The notes under the pieces were generated by a model, which was not told the DNA's origin, searched no databases, and saw nothing but the letters and a program-made list of their open reading frames with translations. Source: Parasponia andersonii (taxonomy: Eukaryota; Streptophyta; Magnoliopsida; Rosales; Cannabaceae). Taken from it: a stretch of 64,000 nucleotides of DNA. The DNA is taken from assembly GCA_002914805.1 (NCBI GenBank), contig JXTB01000061.1:384776-448775 (forward strand), given 5' to 3'. The position numbers and the translations under genes are program-made. Of this stretch, positions 35,028 through 47,074 are shown in pieces; within the stretch, counting starts at the first letter, position 1, and each line of letters begins with the position of its first letter.

Positions 35028-36568
35028 TTAGTTGCATAAAAATTGAACACAACTGATGTGATTAATTTAATAACATATTCCAAGTAATATTTATGTTAGC
35101 TTAAAGTGAGATTACATAATAACATGTGAATTTAACGTGTGAGTTAAAATCATACTAGTTGTTGTCTCTAGTATTAACAATAAATATCCTCATTTGTTGT
35201 AAAATTATATAAATAAATTTTTGAGGAACTTTACAAGACATGAATCTTGATTCTAAGTCGTGATTTTTCCGGAGTTGGATGTTTATTTATGAAATGGATA
35301 ATATAGGTTGGGCGGGGTGGGTGGGTGTGCACATTGAGAACGATGGCATCAGTACAAGGGGGGACCATTGGTTAGCTACAGCCTACAAATGTGTTTTTAG
35401 TGCACTACAACTGCAAAAGCGAGATTGAAAATAATTAATGTAAAAGGTTTTTCGAAAAAAACAAAAAAAGGTGGAAATTGGAACAAGGTAACGGTAGACC
35501 TTTTTGTCGTCTAATTGATGTGCCACTCTCGTGCCCACCGACAGTTAAAAAAAACTTCTAAAAGTTCTAATTGCTTTTCTACTTTCTTGTTTCCTCTTTC
35601 CTATAAGATCCACTCTCTCTCTCTCGGTATAGATATTAGTCCTTTCTGAGATAAATGCTTAGCATTCTTAGTTCAAAATTTTAGCAAGGGATATGTTCAT
35701 AATTGACACTTCAAAATTTATTTATTTAATTTTTTTGACATATATGCGACGTATGAAATTACTAATATCATATTAAAATACATATCACACCAAAATGGTA
35801 TTTTTGAAAATTAAATGTATCATTTTTCTAAATATTTTTAATTTTGATATTTTTATCAAGGAAGAGTGAAGGAGACTCAAGTCCACTTCATTGAAGCTTC
35901 GTTTAAGTCTTGTTTTGCATTTTAATTTAAATAACTGTGTTTTACACAGCTTGCCAAAATTACAAACATTACCACTGCATTTTTTACACCGTATATTCCT
36001 AAATTTTTAAGCTTTTATACTGTATGAAAACCATATTATTGTATTTTTGTAATTTTTTATTTTATAACAATATGGCTAGTTTTCCAAACATATTTAGATC
36101 AGCTTTGTATTATAAGTGGATCGCTTTTGAAATTTTTGACCAACTAAACAGTTTTCAAAGATAGTCTATTATACAATAAATAATGAAATAATATTACATA
36201 GAATAGGTTTATTAAATACTAGATAGTTATATTTGAAATTATGTTGTAATTCTAATCTTTCTAATAACCTGTTACATATTTTACTTTTAGTTTAATGTAA
36301 GAACTAATTTACACAAATATAATTGTCTAGTAGAAAATTACTTTTTTAATGATATTAGGTATCCAAGAATTATCATTTATACCAAATTTTAATACTACAA
36401 ATATGATATATAAATTGTCAGCATTCAATTGGTCTATTAAAATTTACTATAGAAAAAAAAAAAAAAAAGCAATCACACCCACCAATTAAATAATGATGCC
36501 TCACATATTATATATATTGGTATTAAAATTTTATATAAATATTTGGATACTTAGTATAATTATATATA
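35028..36568. other. Intergenic, no gene recognised
   Basis: AT-rich with a CT run near 35610-35624 and an A tract near 36453. It continues the DNA interrupted by the Tat insertion. Confidence 0.4.
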
Positions 36569-37712
36569 GGTTGCCAATCCAATAGGTATTTTTTTTCTTT
36601 ACTAATGGGTAGGTATTTTTTTTTTAGCCATTGGATCACTATTAGATGGTGATCCAATGGTTATAATGAAGTGCATGAAAAGACGTGCATTATTAATGCT
36701 CTTTCTCTCTCTTATTTTTTACAATAAAAAAATATACATGCTAAATTTTCATTGGCCAAATTGATAGGTAAAAAAAAAAAAAATACCTACTGGATTGGTG
36801 CCCTTATATATATATGGTTGCCAATCTAATGAGTATTTTTTTCCTTTACCTATGAGTAGGTATTTTTTTTTTAGCCGTTGGATCACCATCTAATGATGAT
36901 CCAATAGCTATAATGAAGTGCATGAAAAGACGTGCATCATTAATACTCTTTCTCTCTCTTATTTTTTACAATAAAAAAATATACATGCTACATTTTCATT
37001 GGCCAAATTGATACCTACCCATAGGTAAAAAAACTAAATACCTACTGGATTGGTGCCCATATTTATATATGGTTGCCAATCCAATAGGTATTTTTTTTCT
37101 TTACCTATGGGTAAGTATTTTTTTTTTAGCCGTTGGATCACCATCTAATAGTGATCCAATGATTATAATGAAGTACATAAAAAGACGTGCATTATTAATG
37201 CTCTTTCTCTCTCTTACTTTTTATAATAAAAAAATATGCATGCTAAATTTTCATTGGCCAAATTNATAGGTTGCCAATGCAGTAAGTATTTTTTTTTACC
37301 TATGTACAGGTATTTTAATTTTAGTCGTTAAATCATCATCTAATAGCGATCTAATCATTATAATGATGTACATAAAAAGACGTACACTATTAATGTTATT
37401 TCTCTCTTATTTTTTATTATTAAAAAATATACAAGATAAATTTTCATTAGCCAAAACGATGCCTATGTATATGTTAAAACAAAAAAGGGCACCACTCTAG
37501 TAGGTATTTTTTTTTTTTAAACCTATGCATAGGTATCAATTTGGCCCATGAAAATTTAGCATGCACATTTTTTTATTGTAAAAAGTAAGAAAGAGAAAGA
37601 ACATTAATGATGCACGTATTTTCATACACTTCATTATAGTATTAGAGTAGGTAAAAAAAAAAAACCTATTGGATTGGCAACCAACAAAAAAATACCTACT
37701 AGATTGGTACCC
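36569..37712. mobile_element. Cluster of five Mutator-like MITE copies, partly tandem, one nested
   Basis: Copies: A 36569-36803, B 36816-37058, C 37071-about 37264 (right end missing at the N), D 37269-37712, and E 37487-37682 inserted in reverse inside D. Each full copy has terminal inverted repeats of about 27 bp (GGTTGCCAATCCAATAGGTA at one end, GGGCACCAATCCAGTAGGTA reversed at the other). Each also has an internal palindrome TTGGATCACC...GGTGATCCAA and no coding. Copy A has the 9-bp target duplication TTATATATA and copy E has AACAAAAAA. Nine-base duplications point to the Mutator superfamily. Copies A-C sit at 247-255-bp intervals separated by TA-rich linkers. Confidence 0.8.
37487..37682 (-). 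mobile_element. MITE copy E nested in copy D
   Basis: It starts GGGCACCACTCTAGTAGGTA and ends CCTATTGGATTGGCAACC, and is flanked on both sides by AACAAAAAA (37478-37486 and 37683-37691). Removing it joins copy D's left part to its right terminus ACCTACTAGATTGGTACCC at 37694-37712. Confidence 0.8.
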
Positions 37713-40700
37713 ATTAAAGGGTATAAAAAAAACTTTTTAAAATGAAATCTCTGTTTATCAAAAAAAATAATAATAAATCTTCAATAGACTGGAATTACCG
37801 TCAGAAACCGATTTGATATTTGCATTAAAAAAAAAAAGAACCAAACTGTATACGAATCTATGTAACAATATCCTTCAAAAACAAATGGTAATTAATGGAA
37901 ATCAGAACTTTTGAATATAATTTGATACACAGGTTAAAATAAATTTAAAAAATAAAAATAAAAAATAAACTTAGGTTCAACTGCTCAAAGAAAAGAAAAA
38001 CTCTAAAGGACATATATTTATGTATGGATTCCTCTGCTGTAGGTATCACTGGAAGTTTTTTTTGGAGACGTATCCTGCTGCAGTGGTGCCCTTTATGTAT
38101 TTGTACAATTTGGAGCGAAATTAAACTAAAATAAAAGAAGACCATGCTTTTGGATATTAAAAAAACTATTGGATCATTCTCACATTTACATGATGGTATC
38201 TTTCCTTCGTGGTCATAAATTTAGCTTGATTTAAGTTCTGAGTCCATATATTGAAAAAATATAAATATATTTATATATATATATGTATGTATAATGAGAA
38301 TTAAGAATTGTATGCTTCACTCACGATAAAATAGCCTCTAAAACTTCCAACCTAGTAGCGGGATGAAACAAATATTTCTTTTTTGTCCCCCGAAAATGAG
38401 CTAAGTGGTCATATTACACTTGGGCCTATTTCATAGAATAAATCTTTTATCCATCGACAAAAAAACTTGCAGCTTATTGGGTACAGCTGTATGACTACAT
38501 CCACTCAATATTATTTATTCTTATCATTCTATCTTTTGAATTAATTAGTCTCTCTTTTCTCTTTTTTATTATATTTTTATTCGTATGGCTACACCTACGT
38601 AAGAACTAAATTTCAATCTAAAAAGATGACATGAGAGTTGAAAACTGATATTTTATTGTCTACGATGACGTGCAAAACAAAGGTTAAGTTTTTCGACGAT
38701 CAAGCTTTACAATTGTGTTAGCTGCAATGCTAATTTTACGTGGTCCATTACTATTACAACAATTAAAAACCAATTTTTACCGTTACATGTTTTCCATGTT
38801 TCCTAAATTGTTAACAAGGATTTAAACTGTTTTATAGCTTAAGACATTTCCTACATAGGTCCCAAAGGCCATCAACATATCAATGTTACATAGAATGAGA
38901 TTTACTTACCTTAGGTTCTTACAAAATTTTATTTGTATTTGTAGTGAAATTCCACAAGCTCGATCTTATTGTAATCACGTGTCTCTTTTTATCCTTTTTT
39001 TTTATTAATATTTATACAACAATATTCATTACATATATTAATACGTGCTACTAGAAACATATTTATATGTCTTAAAAAAATAATCATATCATATAACTAT
39101 AAAATCAAGTTTTATAACATATGTAACTAAAAATTGTATAAATTTCAACAAACAATGCATACTTAAAGCATTTTAGACCCTAGTACAAAACTCCATTTAT
39201 TTTGAAACTTTACGGATAATATTATAACATAAAAATAAAATTATAGAAAATTATTTAGAATCTTTTTAAGTTTTAGCATGTTTTTACTAATTTCTATTCT
39301 ATAAATTAAAATTTGATAAAAACTATCAAAGTACCAAACTATTCTTGAATTTTATAGAATTATTTCTATATACCCAAAAATCTCGATATTTTAAGAAAAC
39401 ATCTCTAACACATTTTTACATATAGACAAAACTTAGGAATTCAAAATTATACTATTACATAGCACATATAATTCTTAAAATTATATCTTAAAATTCATGA
39501 TATCACTTAACTTACAAAACCATAATCTATTTCAAAAATCATAATTAAATATAAATATTTCTAAAAATTCTAAAAATATTTTGAGTCTCTTATGATATAT
39601 ATATTAGTGTCTAATAAAATTTTTAAGCCTAAATTAAATCAATAAGATAAGATTTTAATAATATTATCTTAGATAAATAAAAATATCAGATTTATTGATT
39701 ACAAAAGCAATATATAAAGAAAATTCAATAATGATTAGAAATAAAATTATGACATCACAAAACTTTCCAAAATATGAGTTAATATATATATATATGAATA
39801 TATTTTTAAAATTTTCAACTTAAATTAAAAGTGTTTGCCCTCTAAAATCCTAATATAAACTCAATAAAATTTATTTTTCAACTTTTCGTAGGTGACAACC
39901 AATATGTATAAAAAGAGTTTTATAAAATAATAGGAGTAAGATATAAATGTAAAATTTTTCAGAAATTAAATAGACATATAGAAAGACTTTTATAAAAATT
40001 TCAGACCTTAACAAAATTTTTGATTCCAAATATCATAGATTGAATTTGAACCTAAGTGTAGTAAAATATATTAATGTTGAAAGAATAAGAGTTCTAAGAA
40101 TTATCTTTTTCTTTAATCTTGAAGAAAACTTTAGAAAACTTATTGAAATCTTTATAGACTACCACAATTATGAGAAAAAGAGAGGTAGAAAGAAATATAG
40201 GAGGAAAGTAGATTATGGTTACAAGATTATAGCATATTTATAGGCTTATTATGAATATAAAATATACTTAAAATATATATTTTTTAAAGTTAATAATAAT
40301 TACACCACTTATTTAAGTTTATTCTCTTTTTTTTTTTTTTCATTTGTTACCTTTTGATTATGAAATTAATAAATTTCCACTATGTTTTTCTACTTTTAAA
40401 AGTAGTACAATGTTTAATAACAACATGTGGATACATAATATATAGACAACATTATCTTTGCATTTAGTATCTATTTAATCAATATAATAAATGCATCTTT
40501 CAAATAGTTAATGCATTAAACTATACCATTTTTACACTTTTTAAAATTTATTTTGTTTTCTAATATTATTAATTAATTTCTTTTTGCTTTAATAGCTAGT
40601 GGGATGTAAATTCATAACATGTTTTTCTAACTCCACCATTAACAAAGTAATAATATACAAATGATAAAAATAGTTCTAATATAATTTATTGCCAACTTAG

Positions 40701-41337
40701 CAAAAGTTGTCAATTATTCTTTTTTTTTTTTAAAGTTACTTTATTAAATCAAATATATATATATATATATGATACATATAATACTTAATCTATAATTTGG
40801 GCTATAATTATTAGAAATTTTAATTTGGACTTTCTTGTATCAAGATAAGTAATTATTGGACTAAAGTATTTAGAGTGCAAATACAAATAAGTCATATTAA
40901 CAACTTCAATTTGGATTCTCCTATTGGGCCAAATTTAGAACCTAATAACAAACACAATTAATTAAGTCTATACCATATTAATAATAGTAGTAGTTATATA
41001 TGCCATATTATATATCTAATCAAAGTTAAATACATAAATATATACTAACTATTCTATTATCATATATTTGAAAAAGAAAATCAATATTACTTATTAATTT
41101 AATATATTAAGAGGTTAATATTAAAATTAATCAAATACTCAACACATTAGATAATAATTATATGCATAAATTTAGAAATGCATATCTTTTTCTTTTTATT
41201 AGGCACACGTGGTTAAACTTAGCTTTCATGTGTATATTCCACTGTAACTATCTCCACAAAATTCATTAGTGCATAACTATTTAATTTATGTAAATAAACA
41301 TGGTAAAATCTTAGGGTAAATAACAAACTTGATATTA
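37713..41337. other. Long AT-rich intergenic stretch, no gene recognised
   Basis: Only short chance ORFs and TA microsatellites (about 38271-38285, 40756-40771) are seen. The 67-codon ORF at 40040-40243 has no recognisable product. Confidence 0.4.
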
Positions 41338-41970
41338 CAGGGTGTAAATGGTGCAGGGCCAGAGAACACCTTGCCCGACCCTAGATTTCATCCCTACTCC
41401 TGTTCCCGACCCCAAGGAATCCCCGACAGAGGCGGGGTGGGGAATCCCCGCTAGGGTCAAAGCGGGGCGGGGAATCCCTGCTTGATAAATATAATAATTA
41501 AAAAAATACACCTTAGTCATATATTATTCTTAGAAATAAAATTTCAATTTATCTCTTCATTCAACATCATAGAGTGATTTAAAAAAAATTATAGAGTTAA
41601 TATATATATATATATATTATAGAGATAAAAGCTCAACTCTAATCTTATTAGAATAAAAAAACACATAAAATACCAAGAACAAAAAAAAAAAAAAAAACAC
41701 AAACCCAAACCCAAAATCTAGAAAAAAAATCATAAATATCATAATATAATTTGTGTTATGTTTATATATATAGATAATTTGTTTTAAAAAATAATGTAAT
41801 AAGTATATTGGGGCGGGTTCAAGGCAGAGAATGTCTTCCCCAGCCCCGTCCTGATCTATGTAAATACATACCCAACTCCAACCCCATCCCCGAATAATCT
41901 CCCAAATCTGCCCCATTAACGGTGGAGCCTAGCGGGAACTCGATTCTGTGGGACAAATTGACAACCCTAA
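41338..41970. mobile_element. Possible non-autonomous hAT-like element with G/C-rich ends
   Basis: The left end reads CAGGGTGTAAATGGTGC and the right end, reversed, TAGGGTTGTCAATTTGTCCC. Both subterminal zones (41340-41490 and 41811-41940) are rich in GGGGCGGGG/CCCCG motifs while the centre is AT-rich. The termini resemble hAT repeats, but no 8-bp target duplication was seen. The ORFs at 41335-41520 and 41617-41916 are composition artefacts. Confidence 0.4.
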
Positions 41971-42298
41971 ATGTAAATGCACAATTCATGTGGTAGGTAA
42001 AAGGGTTAAAAACTCAAAAGAAAGAACTAGTTAGGAAAAATCATTACAAACAAAAAATTTGACAGAACAACTAAATTTTATTGCAGTGATCAATCCCCCA
42101 TATCTATCATATATAACATGTTCAATTCAGGTTTAACAGAATCTACAGAAGGTTTAGAGCAAGACGACTCATAGAAACCATACTATTCATGCCGTATAAA
42201 CATAAACATATGTAGACGACAATACTTAAAATCAGGTAAGAGAATGTTTTAAAATTAAGGTAATTGGATGAACCCTTTTCTGACTTAATTAAGTTAAT

Positions 42299-42393
42299 TC
42301 AGACAGATTCGCGGATGTAATTTTCGTCAAAGATGCTACTGCTGCACTCTTTCTTCTTCGTTTGAGTTTTGGTAAAGAGGAGGCTTGTCAAGG
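42299..42393 (-). pseudogene. Former C-terminal tail of paralogue B
   Basis: After the TAA that ends paralogue B, the same frame continues through one more stop (TGA where paralogue A has CGA) and then reads an open hydrophilic stretch ending YIRESV and a stop. It aligns with the paralogue A tail (GRESV). It is a relic of coding sequence now acting as 3' UTR. Confidence 0.75.
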
Positions 42394-45300
42394 TTATGCT
42401 TTGGCAGACTGTTGCTTCAGATTGAGGTAAGTGTATATGTACATACCGGCAATAGCTGCAAATGCCCCACAGATACTTGTATAGCCTGGATTTGAACCAA
42501 AGAGATGATAGTTCCCAAGAAGAACAACACAAGTTTTGAACTGCCCAAGAACAACATGGGTAATCGCAGACGTGGCCCTGTAAGTACGACAAAGAAAGAA
42601 GCAGAAGAAAACAATGAGAACCAAACAACAACAGACGATTTGACGTGTAAATCTTTGGTTGAGACGCAATGATTAATTTTCTAAATCAATGTTTGCAAGA
42701 ATTAGCATTACCATGATTTGCAAGAAAATTATGCTACCAAATGTTACATATAGTTGGGTTAAGAGCCAAACTTGTCATGCCAAAATCAAGTTCTTAACGG
42801 TCACTTTCTTGCTAACACACTTTCCCTACTAATCTTTGGTAGGTTCTGATTATCGTAACAATTATAAACAGTATGAACTCGGTGTCTTTGCCAATAGCTA
42901 ACGAAATTCAATCATTATCACATGCTAAAAGCAAAACTCTCAAAGTTTGAACAGGTAACAATCCTAGACCATCTTTTTCTCCAAAACAAGATAACAATAA
43001 ATATAAATTCAGTGTTCCGAAGAAACAAACGAAAAAGGATAGGGAAAAAAAAAAGAAGTTCCAAGGGAATAAATAGGATAAGAAATGGACAAAATACAAA
43101 ATTTTAATGGACCAAAACTAAATACACCATTCTTATGTACAGAGAAAAAAAATGCTCATGTATAAAGTATTAAATTTTGATCTGATAATTTCAGAGACCT
43201 GACAGGGTTTTGTAATGCTTCTTTTGGGTAACATCTTGTTCATTTTTTTAGTAGACTCAGAAAAAGCTTATGGTAACTTGAGGGTCAGGGCTGAAGTGGA
43301 ACTATCATAACGAAAGAGCATGAAGTAACCACATACCCAAGTGTTGAAGAGAAAGAACAGAAATATACATACCCAAGTGCTAAAGCACCAGACCACTGAA
43401 GCAAGAAACCAAGTACAGCAGACACAAGAATCGCTGATGTGTTTATGAAATTCCAGTTAAAGGAGAAGACGCCAGGAGGGTCTAACCAAGGGATTGATAT
43501 GACCAGAAAAAACAAGGTGATTGGTGTTGTCTTCCACATTACCCTATTAAAGAATTTCGTGTCACTTAAAAGATTAATATCACTTCTAGTGGAAAAGACA
43601 GTTTAACAGAAAACAGTTTCAAAATGTGCATCACATACGCTAAAGCTGGCCAATTTTCGCGCTGTTGAAGACTGCACCAGAGGATCTTGTTGACTGCACT
43701 TGGTATAATCCAAGTTAATGCTACACAGGCACCAAAAGGGTGGAACTGGAGATCTGTTACAGTAGCCACGGCTACTCCTATAGATACCATTGTAAGTGCT
43801 ACAACCTGAGAGATATAACAGTAAGATCACAATTCTTAGTTCCAAGACGAGAAAATGACAATTTGCAATTGTCTAAAATCCTGCGTTCAAACAATTTGTG
43901 AAGATAACTTATGCATTCACACTTTTTGACCAATAGCTGAAACGTATCATGAACTAAGACTTGGCCTCTAATAGACTTCCAGCTAATTAGAAAATCACAA
44001 AGGCTGGAAAAGAAAATAGCGAAAAGAAAGAGCGCTTGCCTTCGGAAAAGAAACCTTCTTTTTATACAAAATAAACTCCGCCAGAACAATTGATGGTGTG
44101 ACTGCAATCTTAGACATCTGATAAAAACCAATACTGAAGATATACAAATAGATTAAGCTCAGAGTGATAAACACAATATTCCATTGGGAAACAAAACACC
44201 ACAGTCTCACCTGTTGTACTTCAAGCTGACATTAGCAAGGCCAGTAGTTAAAGACATAACAAATCCAAGTGTAAATAGACCAGATGAATATGTTGATTTT
44301 GGAGGAGGTGCAGGTAGGATGGAAAGAGCATTTAGAACAGCCATTAATAGCCAGCTCACTGAATAATGAATGAAAGTGAGGAATATCGGAAATTGGAATC
44401 CGACATTTTTAAGAACCTGGAATACAAATGAAGCGAAATAAGTTACAAACTGGGAAGCTTTTTGCATTTCCATTCAGCAAGAAGTAACATGGTTCAAGTA
44501 CAAAAATGAAAATTTTAATGTACGAACCAATTTGTTCATGAAAATGATGCCAACAGCAACCACAAAATTGAAGGTGAGAGCGGCAGCAGGGCCACATATT
44601 CGATGACGCGGACTATTTGCAGCTTCAGATGAATAAAGTTCATTGTAAAGAGAAGCTCGCAACTCTTCTAAAGCTTTACCTGAATGAAAGGGCAATGTAG
44701 AAATGAATCATATTAGCACAAACACATCGTTTCAGTACAGCTAGAATGACTCTGTAAAGTCTACATGTTTTTCATAGCATGTCAAACCAACTAGTGTTTT
44801 TTTGAGATGTCAGACCAACTGTGTTATACATCAACAACGAACTAGATTTTGAGGACAAGGAGAGACCCGAAAAAGGTAAATCGGGGATCAAAGCACCCGA
44901 ATTTGATGCGAGGGATCAGATCTACAGAATGTCCACCACATTCAAGAAATCAAGTCTAAGAAGGTACAAAAGATAAGGTAGCAGAGTGGCTACGCGAGTT
45001 CAAAAGATGATCGTTTTGAAAGCCCAAATTTTCAAAAACAGAAGGTTGATCAGTAGTTGGCAACCTTGAATATTGGTCATTACCAAGCTTGTGAAAATAT
45101 TATAATTGATCAGATTATAAACAACTATAAACAACTAAAAACCATCTTTTATGCACATGGTGTAGTCCTCTTTTTGGCACTATGATGGAATAAAATGGAA
45201 GGGGAAATCAATCAAACAAGTCCATGTTTCTATATAAAGCATATTTTTATTTATTTATTTTTATAATTAATTGCACATAATATAATTCAAACGAAAAAGT

Positions 45301-45488
45301 GGTCTCAACCCAAAATGCATCCTCACAAATTAAATCAAAAGACACCAAGCAACCCTTCATAGCCTAGATACATTTACATTTGGAGACTAGGTAGTACCTG
45401 TCTCAGCTGCATCACTATCTTTTCTCTTGAGAACCTTCCTGACCTCTTTACTAGTTAAAAACTCAAATATTTTATGGCTAAACAGCAT
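42394..45488 (-). CDS. UGNT1: Nucleotide-sugar transporter, UGNT1-like, paralogue B (354 aa, shortened tail)
   Basis: Seven coding exons on the minus strand: 45488-45398, 44679-44528, 44416-44211, 44133-44040, 43805-43639, 43543-43373 and 42577-42394 (1065 nt, in frame). The first six exons have exactly the lengths of paralogue A (91, 152, 206, 94, 167, 171), so the two genes share one ancestor. It is a TPT/EamA-type carrier with the same motifs (ICGPAAALTFNFVVAVGIIF, LANVSLKYN, FYQMSKIAVTPSIVLAEFIL, WIIPSAVNKILW, HVVLGQFKTCVVLLGNY). The role is inferred as in paralogue A. Two oddities: the intron after exon 4 starts with GC (AAG|GCAAGC), and the last exon ends at TAA after QQSAKA, about 30 residues before the ancestral end. 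That lost tail is still readable and ends in RESV at 42299, so the truncation is recent. All membrane segments remain, so function is likely kept. Confidence 0.87.
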
Positions 45489-45500
45489 ATTCAACCAAAT

Positions 45501-45531
45501 AGAAGAAGAAGAAGAAGAAGAAGAAGAAGAA
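45501..45531. repeat. (GAA)n microsatellite in the leader of paralogue B
   Basis: About ten GAA units on the plus strand (TTC on the transcript strand) lie 13 bp before the start codon of paralogue B. Confidence 0.9.
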
Positions 45532-46238
45532 AATGTAACAATTATCGAATACTTTTCCTCGGAAAAATACGACCCAAAAAAACAGACTAAATAAAGGGGA
45601 AAAAGCCATGGCGGAAAAGGGGAGCTGTTGTCACGAGTCACAGCGAGTGGTAGTGACGGTTGAGCAATGTGTTTCTTGCGTTAATGGGTTTATCAATTCC
45701 AGAAATTAAATATTGAAATTTTTGAAAAAATGGGGATGCTTGAGAGGCGAGGAAAGGTAACCGCGAAGCACTAGTGAATCTTAGAGCGTGCAGCGGCACC
45801 ACCATCGAACCTCCCAGGGGCAATTTGGTCAACGAGGGGGGAACACTGACAGCGCGATGGGCATCGGACGTTTCTTTTTTTCACCGCCCGGGGGAAACAC
45901 GCCGGAGAAAAGACCCCTTCAGCAGTGGTACTACGGTTAGGGTTTAGAAGATAAGTCGCGTGCAAGTTCCCGCCCCACACCCCCTGTAGTGCTGCTCGGC
46001 TGGCCGGCTCTCTTATTTAAACATGTTACAGTTTAAATTCACTTTCGATGTGGGACTAGCGGTACATAGTAGTTCGACTTTATTTTTTTTTTTCAGTTGC
46101 TCCCAAAGAGTGATTAGAAACTTGGCATTCTTATTGGCTTTTTCTTGCAACAGCCGCTCTTCCGATCGGCTCGGCGACCGCCGTACAAATGGCTAAGCAG
46201 CAAATTAGATGATCATGAATCATTGGTTCGAGTAACCA
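45532..46238. other. GC-richer 5' flank of paralogue B, probable promoter region
   Basis: This stretch is less AT-rich than its surroundings and lies upstream of the minus-strand transporter and of a small plus-strand ORF. The minus-strand ORFs at 45638-45980 show no family similarity and are probably chance. No clear TATA box was chosen. Confidence 0.4.
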
Positions 46239-46499
46239 ATGGAAGGAAAAGAGAGTAACTGGGACATTGGACTGTCATTTGCTTTGGTGGGTATGTTTTT
46301 ATTAGTTGTGGTGTGGTGTGCAGTAATTTTGGATTCTTGGGTATGTTACCTTACTCTGCTTTATTTATCAAATATACCAAATTTTTTATTTTTTCTTTTG
46401 ATACCTGTGATTTGTTGTTGTGTTTTATTGGTTTCTTTGTTAATCAATTTGTATTTTCATATGCTTTTCAAATTAGTTTGTTTTCTTTTGTTTAAGTAA
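46239..46499 (+). CDS. Hypothetical small hydrophobic protein (86 aa) or first exon
   Basis: I do not recognise this product. It starts MEGKESNWDIGLSFALVGMF, and the rest of the protein is strongly hydrophobic with two or three possible membrane spans. The first 33 codons have balanced codon use, while the rest is T-rich and looks like non-coding DNA. GGTATG at 46289 or 46338 could be splice donors, so this may be the first exon of a gene whose other exons I cannot find. It is divergent from paralogue B. Confidence 0.25.
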   Translation: MEGKESNWDIGLSFALVGMFLLVVVWCAVILDSWVCYLTLLYLSNIPNFLFFLLIPVICCCVLLVSLLINLYFHMLFKLVCFLLFK

Positions 46500-46632
46500 T
46501 GCACCGGAATAACAAGATTTTTAGAATTAGGTTTGTGATAGATTTAATCTTGTTACATTACTTTAATTATTTTTCAAAATACTCCCAACAAAATTAATCA
46601 TTTTAGTTGAAAATATTTCCCCCTTCTCACAT

Positions 46633-46915
46633 AAGAAAATGACATGGGTAGGACTAACTTGGGCCAAAATAACTTTTGTATTTTTTCACAAAATAATATT
46701 TTTAGGAGTGTTAAGGACATCGTAACTTATAATCAATAATTTATTGACCATGAAAATACTATTATTTATGACATTTTAAGAAATTTCCATGTCTCTAAGG
46801 TCTTGACTATAAAGTCAAGATATCTTTCATATTTCGAAAAATATCATTTTTTTAAAAAAAATACACAAAAAAAATCAGTTTGGGCCAAATTAGTCCTATC
46901 TATATCCTTTTTTCC
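46633..46915. mobile_element. MITE, family 2
   Basis: Long imperfect terminal inverted repeats: the left end has GACATGGGTAGGACTAACTT then GGGCCAAAAT; the right end reversed has GATAGGACTAATTTGG then CCCAAACTGA. The direct repeat TCTCACAT flanks it (46625-46632 and 46916-46923). Eight bases would fit hAT, or nine with one mismatch would fit Mutator. The interior is AT-rich and non-coding. Confidence 0.65.
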
Positions 46916-47074
46916 TCTCACATTAGTTGTTAGTTGAGAAAAGGACATCAATAAGACCACTAACCTCGTTTGGACTTTCCTAAGATCACCATTTTGGATA
47001 AGATTTTTAGGGGTAAAATTTGGATCATATAATAGATAATTGACTAACTTGCTCTTCTGTACACCATACCCACT

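Noticed and set aside
41617..41916. Minus-strand ORF of 99 codons with long Phe runs
   Set aside because: Poly-A/T tracts and G/C-rich element ends explain it; no conserved motif.
45638..45980. Minus-strand ORFs of 64 and 69 codons upstream of paralogue B
   Set aside because: No similarity to any known family; they lie in a GC-richer promoter-like stretch where chance ORFs are expected.
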